A stretch of 64,000 nucleotides of DNA from CAVPTL01 sp963727235 (GTDB lineage: Bacteria; Actinomycetota; Thermoleophilia; Gaiellales; JAICJC01), in assembly GCA_963727235.1 (NCBI GenBank), contig CAVSFZ010000013.1:1-64000 (forward strand). The letters are read 5' to 3'. Every line of letters begins with the position of its first letter. Position 1 is the first letter of the stretch. A program made the position numbers and the translations under genes. Shown here piece after piece: positions 1-8,823 of this stretch. Below the pieces are notes generated by a model. The model saw only the letters and a program-made list of their open reading frames with translations, made no database searches and was not told where the DNA came from.

Positions 1-2
1 GG

Positions 3-299
3 GACGGCGCCGAGGAGGCCGCGGCGGCAGCCGTGGAGCTGTACAACCAGATCGCCGGGCTGACCGGCGTCGAGCCCGACACCGAGATCGCCGCGGGGAC
101 CCACCCGATCTCATACGCAATCGCAGCCAGGGTCGAGCTGCCGGCCGAAGACAAGCAGCGCATGCTCGAGCTGCGCAGCGAGAACGCGCGGCTCGAAGTT
201 GTCACCGAACTGTTGCAGCGAGGACTCGACCGGATCGCCTCGGCCGCCGCCGTTCAGCGGTTGGCGCAAACCAACGGGAAGTCGTCGTTGCATCGGTGA
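3..299 (+). CDS. LON substrate-binding domain protein, C-terminal part (5' end outside window)
   Basis: The reading frame is open at the left edge and ends at a TGA at 297-299. The last ~80 residues (IAARVELPAEDKQRMLELRS, then RLEVVTELLQRGLDRI) match the pattern at the end of stand-alone LON N-terminal (ATP-dependent protease La substrate-binding) domain proteins, in which a helix with L-P-x-x-x-K-Q-x-x-L-E is followed by an amphipathic helix of the form RL..L...L. Such proteins lack the ATPase and peptidase parts of Lon. The start is not visible. The next gene begins inside its stop codon (GTGA overlap), so the two are probably co-transcribed. Confidence 0.75.
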   Translation, partial: DGAEEAAAAAVELYNQIAGLTGVEPDTEIAAGTHPISYAIAARVELPAEDKQRMLELRSENARLEVVTELLQRGLDRIASAAAVQRLAQTNGKSSLHR

Positions 300-1243
300 G
301 CGCCCGCCGTCAGGCGGTGCTTGCGCTGATCGCCGCCAATATCCTCTTCGCCGGCTCGTTCCCGTTCTCCGTGGTCGCACTGCGGGGCTGGAGCCCGGTG
401 ACGATCGTCGCCATCCGGTTTGCGATCGCCGCCGCGCTGCTCTCGTGGGTGGGCGTACCGGTGCTTCGCCGCGCGAGCTGGTCGCAGCGGCGGCGGATGG
501 CGGCTCTGGCCTCGATCGGGCTGTGGACGCAGATGGTGTTCGTGTACGAGGGCATCCAAGCCTCGCAGGCTGCGATCGCCGCCGTGATCGTCGGCCTCGA
601 ACCGGTGCTGATCGCCGTGTGGGCGGCGCTGCTCCTGGGCGAACGGCTCACCGGCAAACGAGCGGCGGGACTCAGCATCGGACTGGTGGGGGCGCTGCTG
701 GTCGCCGGGGTCGGTACCGACTCACCGCACATTCTGGGATTGGTGTTCCTGCTCGGCATGGGTCTCTGCTGGGGCTGGTACACGGTGGCGGGGAAGGCGC
801 TGATGGTTGAGTTCTCGCCGGTCGAACTGATCGCGGCGGTCAGCATCATGGGCGCGCTGTGGGCGGTCACTCCGGGAGTGATCTCGGCGGTGTGGCTGAA
901 CGGCTGGACATCACCCGGCGGCGAGCAGTGGATTGCACTGCTGTACCTGAGCGTGGTCAACAGCATGCTCGCCTACCTGCTGTGGAACTTCGCGCTGGTG
1001 CGGCTGCCGGCGGCGATGGTGGGAACCAGCCTGTACATCCAGCCGATCCTGGGAGCGACGCTGTCCTGGCTGTTTCTGTCGGAGCGACTGCCCGCCACCT
1101 TCATCCCCGGCGGGGCGCTGGTGATGACCGCCGTCTGGATTGCAGGACGGCCGGCGGGCGAACCTGCGGAACGGCAGTTAGAGCACCAGCCCGAAGCAGT
1201 CCCTGCGGGGATCGCCGGCGGCGAGCAGCCTCCCATCGTGTGA
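296..1243 (+). CDS. EamA/DMT-superfamily transporter
   Basis: A 315-residue protein with about ten hydrophobic segments and two EamA-like halves (residues ~5-135 and ~150-285), the usual size of drug/metabolite exporters of the inner membrane. The substrate cannot be told. The GTG start overlaps the upstream TGA by 4 bp, indicating translational coupling. The last ~22 residues (after IAGRP) are charged and proline-rich, and the DNA coding for them is also the antisense of the end of the convergent gamma-glutamyltransferase gene (66-bp overlap at 1178-1243). The tail may be an extension gained by loss of an earlier stop. Confidence 0.85.
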   Translation: MSARRQAVLALIAANILFAGSFPFSVVALRGWSPVTIVAIRFAIAAALLSWVGVPVLRRASWSQRRRMAALASIGLWTQMVFVYEGIQASQAAIAAVIVGLEPVLIAVWAALLLGERLTGKRAAGLSIGLVGALLVAGVGTDSPHILGLVFLLGMGLCWGWYTVAGKALMVEFSPVELIAAVSIMGALWAVTPGVISAVWLNGWTSPGGEQWIALLYLSVVNSMLAYLLWNFALVRLPAAMVGTSLYIQPILGATLSWLFLSERLPATFIPGGALVMTAVWIAGRPAGEPAERQLEHQPEAVPAGIAGGEQPPIV

Positions 1244-2743
1244 CCGCGTGACCGCGTTGGCGCCGCCGAAGTAGAGGTTCAGCCCCTCGAACCGGTTGAC
1301 GTGCTCGCCTCGCTGCTCCAGCGCCGAGACCGCCTCCGGATCGAGCCCACCCTCGCAGTCGATACGGTCGCCCTCCACGTGCACCCGGGGAGCGGCCACC
1401 GCTTCGGCCACCGGCATGCCCCGGTCGATGGAGTTCACTATCACCTGGGTGATCGCCGACCGCAACCGGTTGGAGCCGGACGAGCCCACCACCAGCCGCA
1501 GCTCACCGCCTGCGGTCACGATCGTCGGTGCCTGCATGCTGGTGAGCCGCGTGCCGGGGTGCAGATGCCGTCCCGGAGCGAGATCCTCCTCGCCGATCAT
1601 GTTGTTCAGATGCAGCCCGGTGCCGGGCACGATCACACCCGAGTGCGACCCGTTGGATGCGGTGAACGCGGCCGCGTTTCCGTCTCCGTCCACCACCGAG
1701 ATGTGGGTGGTGCCGCGGTCTGATCGCAGCGCCGGAACCGACTGCGAGATGCCCGCCAGAGCCGCCGCGACCTGGTCGCGGCCGCGCTGCACGGTTTCCG
1801 GGGCGAACACGTACCCGCGCAGCCCGCCGGTGTGCAGCAGATGCTCGAACCGCCGGTCACGCACCCGCGCGGCAGCGCGCATCGACTCCACCATCAGCGT
1901 CAGCCGAGGCTCCCCGTCGCGGTCATTCGCAAACCCGTCAAGCACCGCCAGCACGTAGACGATCAGGGCGCCGCCCGATGACGGCGGGGCATTGGTGAGC
2001 AGGTCATGACCGCGGAAGCTGCCGGTCAGCGGCCGTCGCCACACCGGCCGTTGGGCGGCCAGATCGTCCATCGTCAGGCTGCCGCCGGTGGCATGCTGGT
2101 GGTCGACCATCGCCCGCGCCAGACTCCCGGTTGCAAACTCCGACGGGCCCGACTCGGCCAGCAGCTCGATCGAGCCGGCCAGATCGCGTTGACGCACGAC
2201 GTCCCCCTGACTCACCAGGCGCCCGTCACGCTGGAACACCGCCCGGCCCTCGGGTGTCGAGGTGACGATCACCTCGATCGCCTTGAACACGGCGTGCTGG
2301 CCCTGGTTGAGCGCCACTCCCCGATCCGCCGTCTGCGCCGCCGGCAGCAGCAGGTCGCGCCAGGGCAGCCGTCCATATCGCCGGTGCAGCGCGTGCAGGC
2401 CGGGCACCACTCCGGGCACAGCGCATGTCGCCGGCCCGATGTGGAACACCTGTGTGGTGCGCGCGTCGAACGGCACCTCGACCGACTCGACCTGACCCAG
2501 TCGCCGGTCATCGGGCAGATTGATGCCCGGGATCGAGGTGAAGGCGTCGAGCAGCGCGGGACGGCCGCGAACGGGGCGCACCAGGGCAAAGCCGCCGCCG
2601 CACGGGCCCGTCAGCGCCGGTTCGGCTGCCCACGACATCGCCGCAGCGGCGACCAGCGCGTCCACCGCATGACCACCCTGCGCGAGCGCCTCGGCGCCCG
2701 CGCGCGCGGTCAGTTCGTGCCCTGCAGCAATCGCGCCTCGCAT
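1178..2743 (-). CDS. Gamma-glutamyltransferase family protein
   Basis: A 521-residue protein with the GGT N-terminus (AAGHELTARAGAEALAQGG-HAVDA, with the PCGGGF glycine loop soon after) and the catalytic Thr in TTHISVVD (around residue 348). In this Ntn-hydrolase family the precursor cleaves itself before that Thr, giving the small subunit that transfers or hydrolyses gamma-glutamyl groups. The small-subunit loop GSSGSNR and the C-terminal GDPRRDC are present. No signal peptide is visible, so it is probably cytoplasmic. It starts 12 nt after the FtsZ stop and is likely the last gene of a parA-ftsZ-ggt unit. Confidence 0.88.
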   Translation of the reverse strand: MRGAIAAGHELTARAGAEALAQGGHAVDALVAAAAMSWAAEPALTGPCGGGFALVRPVRGRPALLDAFTSIPGINLPDDRRLGQVESVEVPFDARTTQVFHIGPATCAVPGVVPGLHALHRRYGRLPWRDLLLPAAQTADRGVALNQGQHAVFKAIEVIVTSTPEGRAVFQRDGRLVSQGDVVRQRDLAGSIELLAESGPSEFATGSLARAMVDHQHATGGSLTMDDLAAQRPVWRRPLTGSFRGHDLLTNAPPSSGGALIVYVLAVLDGFANDRDGEPRLTLMVESMRAAARVRDRRFEHLLHTGGLRGYVFAPETVQRGRDQVAAALAGISQSVPALRSDRGTTHISVVDGDGNAAAFTASNGSHSGVIVPGTGLHLNNMIGEEDLAPGRHLHPGTRLTSMQAPTIVTAGGELRLVVGSSGSNRLRSAITQVIVNSIDRGMPVAEAVAAPRVHVEGDRIDCEGGLDPEAVSALEQRGEHVNRFEGLNLYFGGANAVTRSHDGRLLAAGDPRRDCFGLVL

Positions 2744-2755
2744 CCAGCGAGGCCC

Positions 2756-3955
2756 CTACGAGACCAGGAAGTCGGGCGGGTCGAGATCGACGGGCTCAGG
2801 CTCCGGCACGGGGGCAAACGACGTGACTCGCTGGGGAGCGCTGCGTTCACCCGGCAGCGGGAACCCGGTGGCGACCACGGTCACCCACAGCTGGCCCGCC
2901 AGACGCTCGTCCACGGTTGCCCCGAAAATGATGTTGGTGTTGTCGTCGGCCGCCGCGCGGACGATCTCGGCCGCCTCGTTGACCTCGTGCAGCGACAGGT
3001 CTGACCCGCCGCTGATGGCCAGCAGGATGCCCTTGGCGGCGTGCACCTCGTGATCGATCAGCGGCGACGAGATGGCGCGAGTGGCGGCCTCTGACGCGCG
3101 GGTCGAGCCGGTGGCCATGCCGATTCCCATCATCGCGTTGCCGGCATCGCCCATGATCGTGCGAACGTCGGCGAAGTCGAGGTTGATCAGCCCGGGCAGC
3201 GTGATCAGGTCGCAGATCCCCTGCACGCCCTGACGCAGCACGTCGTCTGCGACCTGGAACGCCTCGACCAGCGGCGTGCCCTTCTCGAGCACCTCCAGCA
3301 ACCGGTCGTTGGGAATCACGATGACCGTGTCCGAAGCCTCGCGCAGGGCCTGCACTCCGGAGCCGGCCTGGGCGGCACGGCGGGTTCCCTCGAAGGTGAA
3401 CGGCGAGGTCACAATCGCAACCGTCAGCGCCCCCACCTCGCGGGCCACACGGGCCACCACGGGGGCGGCACCGGAACCCGTGCCGCCACCCTCGCCGGCG
3501 GTAACGAACACCATGTCGGAGCCGCGCAAGACGGTTTTCAGCCGGTCGTGGGCGTCCTCGGCGGCCTCCCGGCCCACGTCGGGATCAGCGCCCGACCCGA
3601 GCCCCTTTGTGTCTTCCCGGCCGATCTGGATCTTGGTCGGGGCCTCGCACATCTGCAGCTGCTGGATGTCGGTGTTGAGTGCGATGAACTCCACACCGCC
3701 GACACCCGCCTCGATCATCCGGTTGATGGCATTGCAGCCGCCGCCGCCCACGCCCACCACTCGGATCACCGCGAGGTACGGCGACTCGGCGGCACGCGGA
3801 GCCTGGTCGAGACGATCGCCGGACGGCTCCACCATCTGCGGGCGGGTACCCGTCTCGGCGGCCGCATCGGCCTTGGCGGCGATCTCGGACACGGTCTCGG
3901 TCTGCTTGAACAGCTGGGCCAATGGGCCGTCTCGCATGCTATGCCGCTTTGCCAT
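2756..3955 (-). CDS. ftsZ: Cell-division GTPase FtsZ
   Basis: A tubulin-like GTPase (399 residues) with VVGVGGGGCNAINRM, the T4 signature GGGTGSG, the T7 synergy loop INLDFADV and a C-terminal peptide VDLDPPDFLVS like the tail that binds FtsA/SepF-type partners. It would polymerise into the Z ring. I chose the ATG at 3955 because GGGGAGG lies 9 nt upstream; the frame is open further 5' to 3982. An unusual ~60-residue acidic N-terminal extension precedes the GTPase domain. It overlaps the ParA gene by 17 bp and does not lie in a division/cell-wall cluster here, so it could be the only FtsZ or a second paralogue. Confidence 0.9.
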   Translation of the reverse strand: MAKRHSMRDGPLAQLFKQTETVSEIAAKADAAAETGTRPQMVEPSGDRLDQAPRAAESPYLAVIRVVGVGGGGCNAINRMIEAGVGGVEFIALNTDIQQLQMCEAPTKIQIGREDTKGLGSGADPDVGREAAEDAHDRLKTVLRGSDMVFVTAGEGGGTGSGAAPVVARVAREVGALTVAIVTSPFTFEGTRRAAQAGSGVQALREASDTVIVIPNDRLLEVLEKGTPLVEAFQVADDVLRQGVQGICDLITLPGLINLDFADVRTIMGDAGNAMMGIGMATGSTRASEAATRAISSPLIDHEVHAAKGILLAISGGSDLSLHEVNEAAEIVRAAADDNTNIIFGATVDERLAGQLWVTVVATGFPLPGERSAPQRVTSFAPVPEPEPVDLDPPDFLVS

Positions 3956-4700
3956 CGCGCAGCACCTCCCCAGCCAGGTCACGGTACGCCTTGGCGGCGT
4001 TGCCCTTGGAATCGTACTTCAGTACCGACGTGCCTTTCACAGGCGCCTCGGCATACCGCACAGTCTTGCGAATCTTGGTCTGGAACACCAGGTCGCCAAA
4101 GTTCTCCTCGAGGATCTCGACGGCCTCCTTGGCGTGCAGCGTGCGACCGTCGAACATGGTCGGCAGGATTCCGCGGATGCGGACGTCGGGATTGAGGTTG
4201 TCGCGAATCATGGTGAGGGTGTTCTCGAGCTGGATCAGCCCGCGCAATGACAAATACTCGCACTGGACGGGGACGATCACCCCGTCTGCGGCCGTGAGCG
4301 CGTTGATCGTGAGCAGTCCGAGCGACGGCGGGGTGTCGATCAGGATGAAGTCGTAGTCCGAGCGCACCGGCAGCAGCGCCTTTTGCAGAGCGCGTTCACG
4401 GCCGATCATCGATGACAGCGCCAGTTCGGCTCCGGCCAGATCGATCGACGACACCGCCAGGTCGATCTCCTGGTGATGAATCACCTCGATGATCGGCGTC
4501 TTGTGCACCAACACGTCAAACATGGAACGGTCGAGGTCGTCGGGGTCGAGCCCCTGACTCATGGTCAGGTTGCCCTGGGGGTCGAGATCGATCGCCAAAA
4601 CCCGCTGGCCACGTTCTGCCAGCGCCACACCCAGATTGAGCGTCGTTGTCGTCTTGGCAACGCCGCCCTTCTGGTTTGCGAAGGCGATAACCTGCCCCAA
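3939..4700 (-). CDS. parA: ParA/Soj-family partitioning ATPase
   Basis: A 253-residue deviant-Walker ATPase: FANQKGGVAKTTTTLNLG (Walker A' with the signature lysine), LAIDLDPQGN, and DFILIDTPPSLGLLT (Walker B). Such proteins form dynamic ATP-bound dimers on DNA and move ParB-bound chromosome or other cargo. I take the TTG at 4700 as the start, because AAGGAG lies 5 nt upstream and MGQVIAFANQKGG is the usual family start; an in-frame ATG at 4778 would add 26 non-conserved residues. No parB is adjacent. Instead it overlaps ftsZ, which suggests a role in coupling segregation to division. That is inference. Confidence 0.88.
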   Translation of the reverse strand: MGQVIAFANQKGGVAKTTTTLNLGVALAERGQRVLAIDLDPQGNLTMSQGLDPDDLDRSMFDVLVHKTPIIEVIHHQEIDLAVSSIDLAGAELALSSMIGRERALQKALLPVRSDYDFILIDTPPSLGLLTINALTAADGVIVPVQCEYLSLRGLIQLENTLTMIRDNLNPDVRIRGILPTMFDGRTLHAKEAVEILEENFGDLVFQTKIRKTVRYAEAPVKGTSVLKYDSKGNAAKAYRDLAGEVLRDGKAA

Positions 4701-4804
4701 AACAGCTCCTTCTACAGTCGTTGACTCTGCCTCGGAGACAGGCCGTGTCTCCGCAGTATCACGCCAAGCGGTATGCATCGCGTGGTTCTTCGCTCATAAA
4801 CAGT

Positions 4805-5890
4805 CTATTCCTGCCATCTGCGGGCAGCCTCGATCCGCTCCCGCGGAGTCGGGTGCGAGGCCGTCAGCAGGTGCCGCAGACGGGGAGGGTCGAGTTCCAT
4901 CAGGTTCTGCGCCACCAGCCGCTCGAACGCACGGGCGTAGGTCTCTCCCTCGCCGGTGAGCTCGATCGCGTAGCGGTCGGCGTCCCACTCGCGCCTCCGC
5001 GAGTACCAGGCGCCCACCGGCGCGATCAGCGCCGCTGCCGCCGAGAACCCGAGCACCACCGACGGCAGGGTGGTCAGATGGCCGACGCCGTCGGGAGCGA
5101 GCCACACCACTCCCACCCATGCTCCCAGCATGCCCACCGCAGTGCCCGCCGCCTGGGCCAGCGTCAGCCTCCAGACGTCGTGGTGAACCCGGTGGCCGAG
5201 CTCGTGGGCGAGCACCACCCGGGTGTGGCCGAGCGCCTCAGAATCGGTCGCGTACCCGCTGTCGGCGGCGAGCGTATCGCCGACGTAGATGCGCACCGTC
5301 GGCCCCAGCCCGGCGACCATCGCATTCGCCGCCGAGGTCTTCTCGCCCATCAACAGCAGTCGCAGCTCCCGAACGGCAACCCCAGCCTGGGCGGCCGTCT
5401 GGGTGAGCGCATCGGCCAGCGGACCGGGGTCGAGCGGACGGCTGCGCAGGAAGATCGGCAGCAGCACGACCGGCCAGGCGGCAGCCAGGATCAGCCCCAA
5501 CCCGACGGCCAGGAGCCACGCGGGCAGCGGCCACCCGTGCGGCCACTGGCGCTGGCAGGCGAGCAGGCCGAGCGCCGCCAGCCCTCCCAGCAGATCGGAC
5601 AGCACGACGCCCTTGAGCCAGTCGGTGATCCACCCGCCGGTCGTCTGCCGGGACAGTCCGTAGCCGCGGGACAGCCGCTGGCCGAGCAATCCGAACGGCA
5701 GCGACACCAACGGCAGCAGCAGACCCAACGCGACCAGACATCCCCACCCGCCGAGGGTTCCGGCAGCGAGTGTGATCGCAATCAGCGTCAGCAGCGACAC
5801 GATGCTCGAGACCGTGCCGAGTCTCCGGCGGCGGCGGTTGTACTCCCGCGCAGTCGCTTGCCGCATCGGGTCGTGAGCCGGCTCGCTCAC
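4805..5890 (-). CDS. M48-family zinc metalloprotease (Ste24/HtpX-like)
   Basis: A 361-residue membrane protease. Four N-terminal hydrophobic segments are followed by the catalytic HELGH (VVLAHELGHRVHHD), two more membrane segments, and REWDADRYA, whose Glu is the expected third zinc ligand. The lumen/cytosol-facing active site and overall length fit the M48A (Ste24-like) type rather than the shorter HtpX. The substrate is unknown; family members act in membrane-protein quality control. It lies downstream of the cupredoxin gene (13-bp gap), so the two may be co-transcribed. Confidence 0.88.
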   Translation of the reverse strand: MSEPAHDPMRQATAREYNRRRRRLGTVSSIVSLLTLIAITLAAGTLGGWGCLVALGLLLPLVSLPFGLLGQRLSRGYGLSRQTTGGWITDWLKGVVLSDLLGGLAALGLLACQRQWPHGWPLPAWLLAVGLGLILAAAWPVVLLPIFLRSRPLDPGPLADALTQTAAQAGVAVRELRLLLMGEKTSAANAMVAGLGPTVRIYVGDTLAADSGYATDSEALGHTRVVLAHELGHRVHHDVWRLTLAQAAGTAVGMLGAWVGVVWLAPDGVGHLTTLPSVVLGFSAAAALIAPVGAWYSRRREWDADRYAIELTGEGETYARAFERLVAQNLMELDPPRLRHLLTASHPTPRERIEAARRWQE

Positions 5891-5903
5891 GACCCGACTG
5901 TGG

Positions 5904-6263
5904 TTACGTGACCTTGAGCAGGAAGTGCATGGTGGTCGGGTGGATCGAGCAGAACACCGTGTAGGTGCCCTTCGCCAACGTCACCGTGAGGTTCGCCGAC
6001 TTGCCTCCGGCCAGGTTCTTGGTGTGTGCTGCGAGCACCGCCCCACTCGTCCCCCTGCGGATGTGCATGTTGTGCGCGATCTTGGCGTGGTTGACCACGT
6101 GGAATGTGACCGCCCCGTGCTTCACCGTCGAGGTGCTGCGCGTGATCGAAAAGCTCTTGAGCCCGATGTTGACGGAAGCCGCCGCCCCGGCGCCGGTGCT
6201 CGTGAGCGCCAGCACCCCCATCGTCCCGACCACCGCTGCTGTGAGCATCCATCGCGTTTTCAT
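5904..6263 (-). CDS. Secreted cupredoxin-like copper protein
   Basis: A 119-residue protein with an N-terminal signal peptide (MKTRWMLTAAVVGTMGVLALTSTGAGA). The rest is a single beta-rich domain ending in the type-I copper pattern: a His in NHAKIAHNMHI, then C-x2-H-x4-H in TVFCSIHPTTMH. The Met usually placed after the second His may be the M of TTM. It would carry electrons or bind copper outside the membrane. It resembles plastocyanin/sulfocyanin-like proteins that are common in actinobacteria. Confidence 0.8.
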   Translation of the reverse strand: MKTRWMLTAAVVGTMGVLALTSTGAGAAASVNIGLKSFSITRSTSTVKHGAVTFHVVNHAKIAHNMHIRRGTSGAVLAAHTKNLAGGKSANLTVTLAKGTYTVFCSIHPTTMHFLLKVT

Positions 6264-6314
6264 ACCCCGCTGTACGGGGGCTGGGCCAAATCGGATGCCG
6301 GGGTGTGGCGGTCA

Positions 6315-8729
6315 TCACACCGGGTCCGGTTCGCCCACCGCCTCTGTCAGCCACACGGGCTGCTCGGGGTCGGGCTTGCGGCGTGACCGGTGGGCCACGG
6401 CCGCGGCTCCCAGCAGCACCGCGATCGCAAGCGCCGAGCCGACCAGCCCGCGCACGATCCATGGATCGGTGTACTCCAGCTTGACCACGTGGCGCCCGGC
6501 GGGGACGATCACTCCCTGGTCGATGTAGTCGGCCGGCATGACATCGGCGGGCCGACCATCGATGGTTGCGTGCCACCCGGAGGCGTAGGGCGTGCGAATC
6601 AAGAGCAGCTGCCGACGGGGAGAACGGACCGCCACGGTTGCCGTCTCGGGGCTGGTTGACTCGTACACGGCCGTGCCCACGCCGCGGCGCTTGCCGGGGT
6701 TTCCGGAACCCGAGGGCCCCTCGATCACCACCTGCTTATTGGGTTTGAAGCCCGTGCGCCATACGTAGGCCAGGGCCGCATTGGGTTTCCTCACCGACTT
6801 CCACGAGCCGAACAGCGACGCCGCCTCGGGCACCGGACGCCGGAAGAGCGAGAATGTGGGACCAAAGCGCACGACGTGTTCGCGGGTCTGCGGCTGCCCG
6901 CGAGAGGGCCGCAGCACCCACTGCACCCGTAACAGATTCGCGAGGGTGTGCGGAACGCGAGTGAAGGTCGCGTGTTCGTAGTTGGCCGGCGCGCCTCCCA
7001 GCGCCCGCAGGATCACCCAGTAGCGGCGCAGCTCCACCGCCTCGTATCCCCCGGCACTCTGCGCCCCCGAGAGCAGCGGCCAGTCGAGCAGCCACGCCGG
7101 CTCGGTGCCGGGGCCGATCAGCCCGTACGGCTTGCCCGCCCGGGCCGACCCGTTGTTCGAGATCACCACCACCCGGCCGGTGCCGGGCTTGGCCAGATAC
7201 GACTGGAAGATCGAACGATTCAGGATCACCGGGTCGACGTCAGTGGTGCCCCGCGCAGGGGGCGTCAGGCGCGGCGGCACGGGGCCGACCGCGATCGGCC
7301 GCTGGTAGGCGGGCGCAAGCGAGGTGCCGGCGAGCACCAGCTCGACCGCCAAGACACACGGCACCACCCAGGTCAGCTCGGGCCGCCGGCGGGAGAGCTC
7401 CAGAACCGCGAGCCCGATGGCGATGCCCACCGTCGCCACTCCCAGCGCCGGCCAACTGACCCCCATCACCACCGGCAGGACGATCCACACCCCGACCGCG
7501 GCCACCGACGCGGTCCGGCGGGTGGGCAGGTCGACACGTGCCCAGGCGGTCAGCCCGAGCGCTCCCAGCACCGACAGCGAGAGCACGATCTCGTATCCCA
7601 GCCACCAGGGCGCGTGCAGGTAGAGATCCACCGGCAGCAGATCGTCGACGAAGTGCGGCAGCACGCTGATGAAGGCCGTCAGCGAGGTCACGTACACGAA
7701 CCCGGTGACGGCCGCAAACGTCCAGGCCAGGCGGCGGTAGCGGCTGCTGAACGCCAGGAACACCGCGATCAGCATGGCTCCGCCGAGGTACGCGCCGGGC
7801 GGAGCCGAGAGCTTCAGCGGCCAGCCCCAGCCGGCTCCGAAACCCGGCTGGTACGGCAGGGGGTCGAACCCGGCGAGCATCCGGCCGAGCGCTCTCAGGG
7901 GTCCGTAGCCCATCCCCAGGCTGGTCTCGTCCACGTACGCCAGCCGGGGTGCGAAGTACGCGAGATTGACCGCCGCCGCCGACACCGCCAGCGTGGCGGC
8001 GATCGCCGTCGCCGGGCCTGGTGCGAACCGCCCCTTGCGCACATCGATGATCAGCTTGGTGGCCACGTAGGCGATGATGCTGACGCTTCCCATCAACAGA
8101 CCCAATCCGGCGTGCGCGGCTGCGATCTGACCCCACGCGAGGGCGGTCGGCACCATCCACACCAGCCGGCGCGCCCAGGTGCGGGCGACCAGCAGCCGGG
8201 AGCACGCCAGCAGCGTCAGCACCGTCCAGGCCAGAGATGCCGAGAACGGCAGCGCATCCACCAGCGTCGAGCCGGTCATCGTCATCGACAGCGCCAGCCC
8301 GCCGCAGCAGGCCGCCCAGCGAGGCAGGCGCTCCACCCGCAGGAGGAAGTACAGGCCGATGCCGGCGGTCAGCGGCTGCAGCACCAGCATGGCGCGGATC
8401 GCGTGGCCCGGGGACAGCAGCACGAACAGCACCGACGGCTCGATGTATCCCCACCCCGACTGGGCGTCGGACGCAAACGGCGCACCGCCCATGAGATTCG
8501 ACTGCCACAGGGGGATGTGACCGGCCCGCAATGCCCGACCCAGGTATGTCCACACGGGCAGCCACAGCGCCAGGGCATCGGCGTTTGCCACCTTTCCGAA
8601 GATGACCGTGTCGCGCATCGATGCGAGCACGGCGGCGGTGATCAGGCCGATCGCGGCGAGGTCCCCGCGTACCGCGGCCCAAATCGCAGCCTGCCGGGTG
8701 AGCATTGGCGGTCGATCGGCGGTGACCAT
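6315..8729 (-). CDS. YfhO-family multispanning membrane protein
   Basis: An 804-residue protein with about 12-13 membrane segments in the first ~450 residues, an extracytoplasmic C-terminal region, and a last membrane segment (GLVGSALAIAVLLGAAAVAH). Motifs typical of YfhO/GT-C-like proteins are seen: PLWQSNLMGGAPF early on, and the C-terminal YASGWHATIDGRPADVMPADY with VPAGRHVVKLEYTDPW. Known members glycosylate teichoic-type polymers or proteins; the donor here is unknown. A TAGCGT box ends 9 nt before the ATG, so the mRNA may have almost no leader. Confidence 0.8.
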   Translation of the reverse strand: MVTADRPPMLTRQAAIWAAVRGDLAAIGLITAAVLASMRDTVIFGKVANADALALWLPVWTYLGRALRAGHIPLWQSNLMGGAPFASDAQSGWGYIEPSVLFVLLSPGHAIRAMLVLQPLTAGIGLYFLLRVERLPRWAACCGGLALSMTMTGSTLVDALPFSASLAWTVLTLLACSRLLVARTWARRLVWMVPTALAWGQIAAAHAGLGLLMGSVSIIAYVATKLIIDVRKGRFAPGPATAIAATLAVSAAAVNLAYFAPRLAYVDETSLGMGYGPLRALGRMLAGFDPLPYQPGFGAGWGWPLKLSAPPGAYLGGAMLIAVFLAFSSRYRRLAWTFAAVTGFVYVTSLTAFISVLPHFVDDLLPVDLYLHAPWWLGYEIVLSLSVLGALGLTAWARVDLPTRRTASVAAVGVWIVLPVVMGVSWPALGVATVGIAIGLAVLELSRRRPELTWVVPCVLAVELVLAGTSLAPAYQRPIAVGPVPPRLTPPARGTTDVDPVILNRSIFQSYLAKPGTGRVVVISNNGSARAGKPYGLIGPGTEPAWLLDWPLLSGAQSAGGYEAVELRRYWVILRALGGAPANYEHATFTRVPHTLANLLRVQWVLRPSRGQPQTREHVVRFGPTFSLFRRPVPEAASLFGSWKSVRKPNAALAYVWRTGFKPNKQVVIEGPSGSGNPGKRRGVGTAVYESTSPETATVAVRSPRRQLLLIRTPYASGWHATIDGRPADVMPADYIDQGVIVPAGRHVVKLEYTDPWIVRGLVGSALAIAVLLGAAAVAHRSRRKPDPEQPVWLTEAVGEPDPV

Positions 8730-8823
8730 GCTCAGTGAACGCTACGGATCGAGTATGTGATTGCGATGAGTGAGGCTCGATCGACGGGGCGGGACAGGGG
8801 CGTTCCCGAGCATACGCGGATCG

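Noticed and set aside
6948..8738. 596-codon open frame on the plus strand
   Set aside because: Shadow of the YfhO-family gene; no domain, biased towards Arg/Gln/His.
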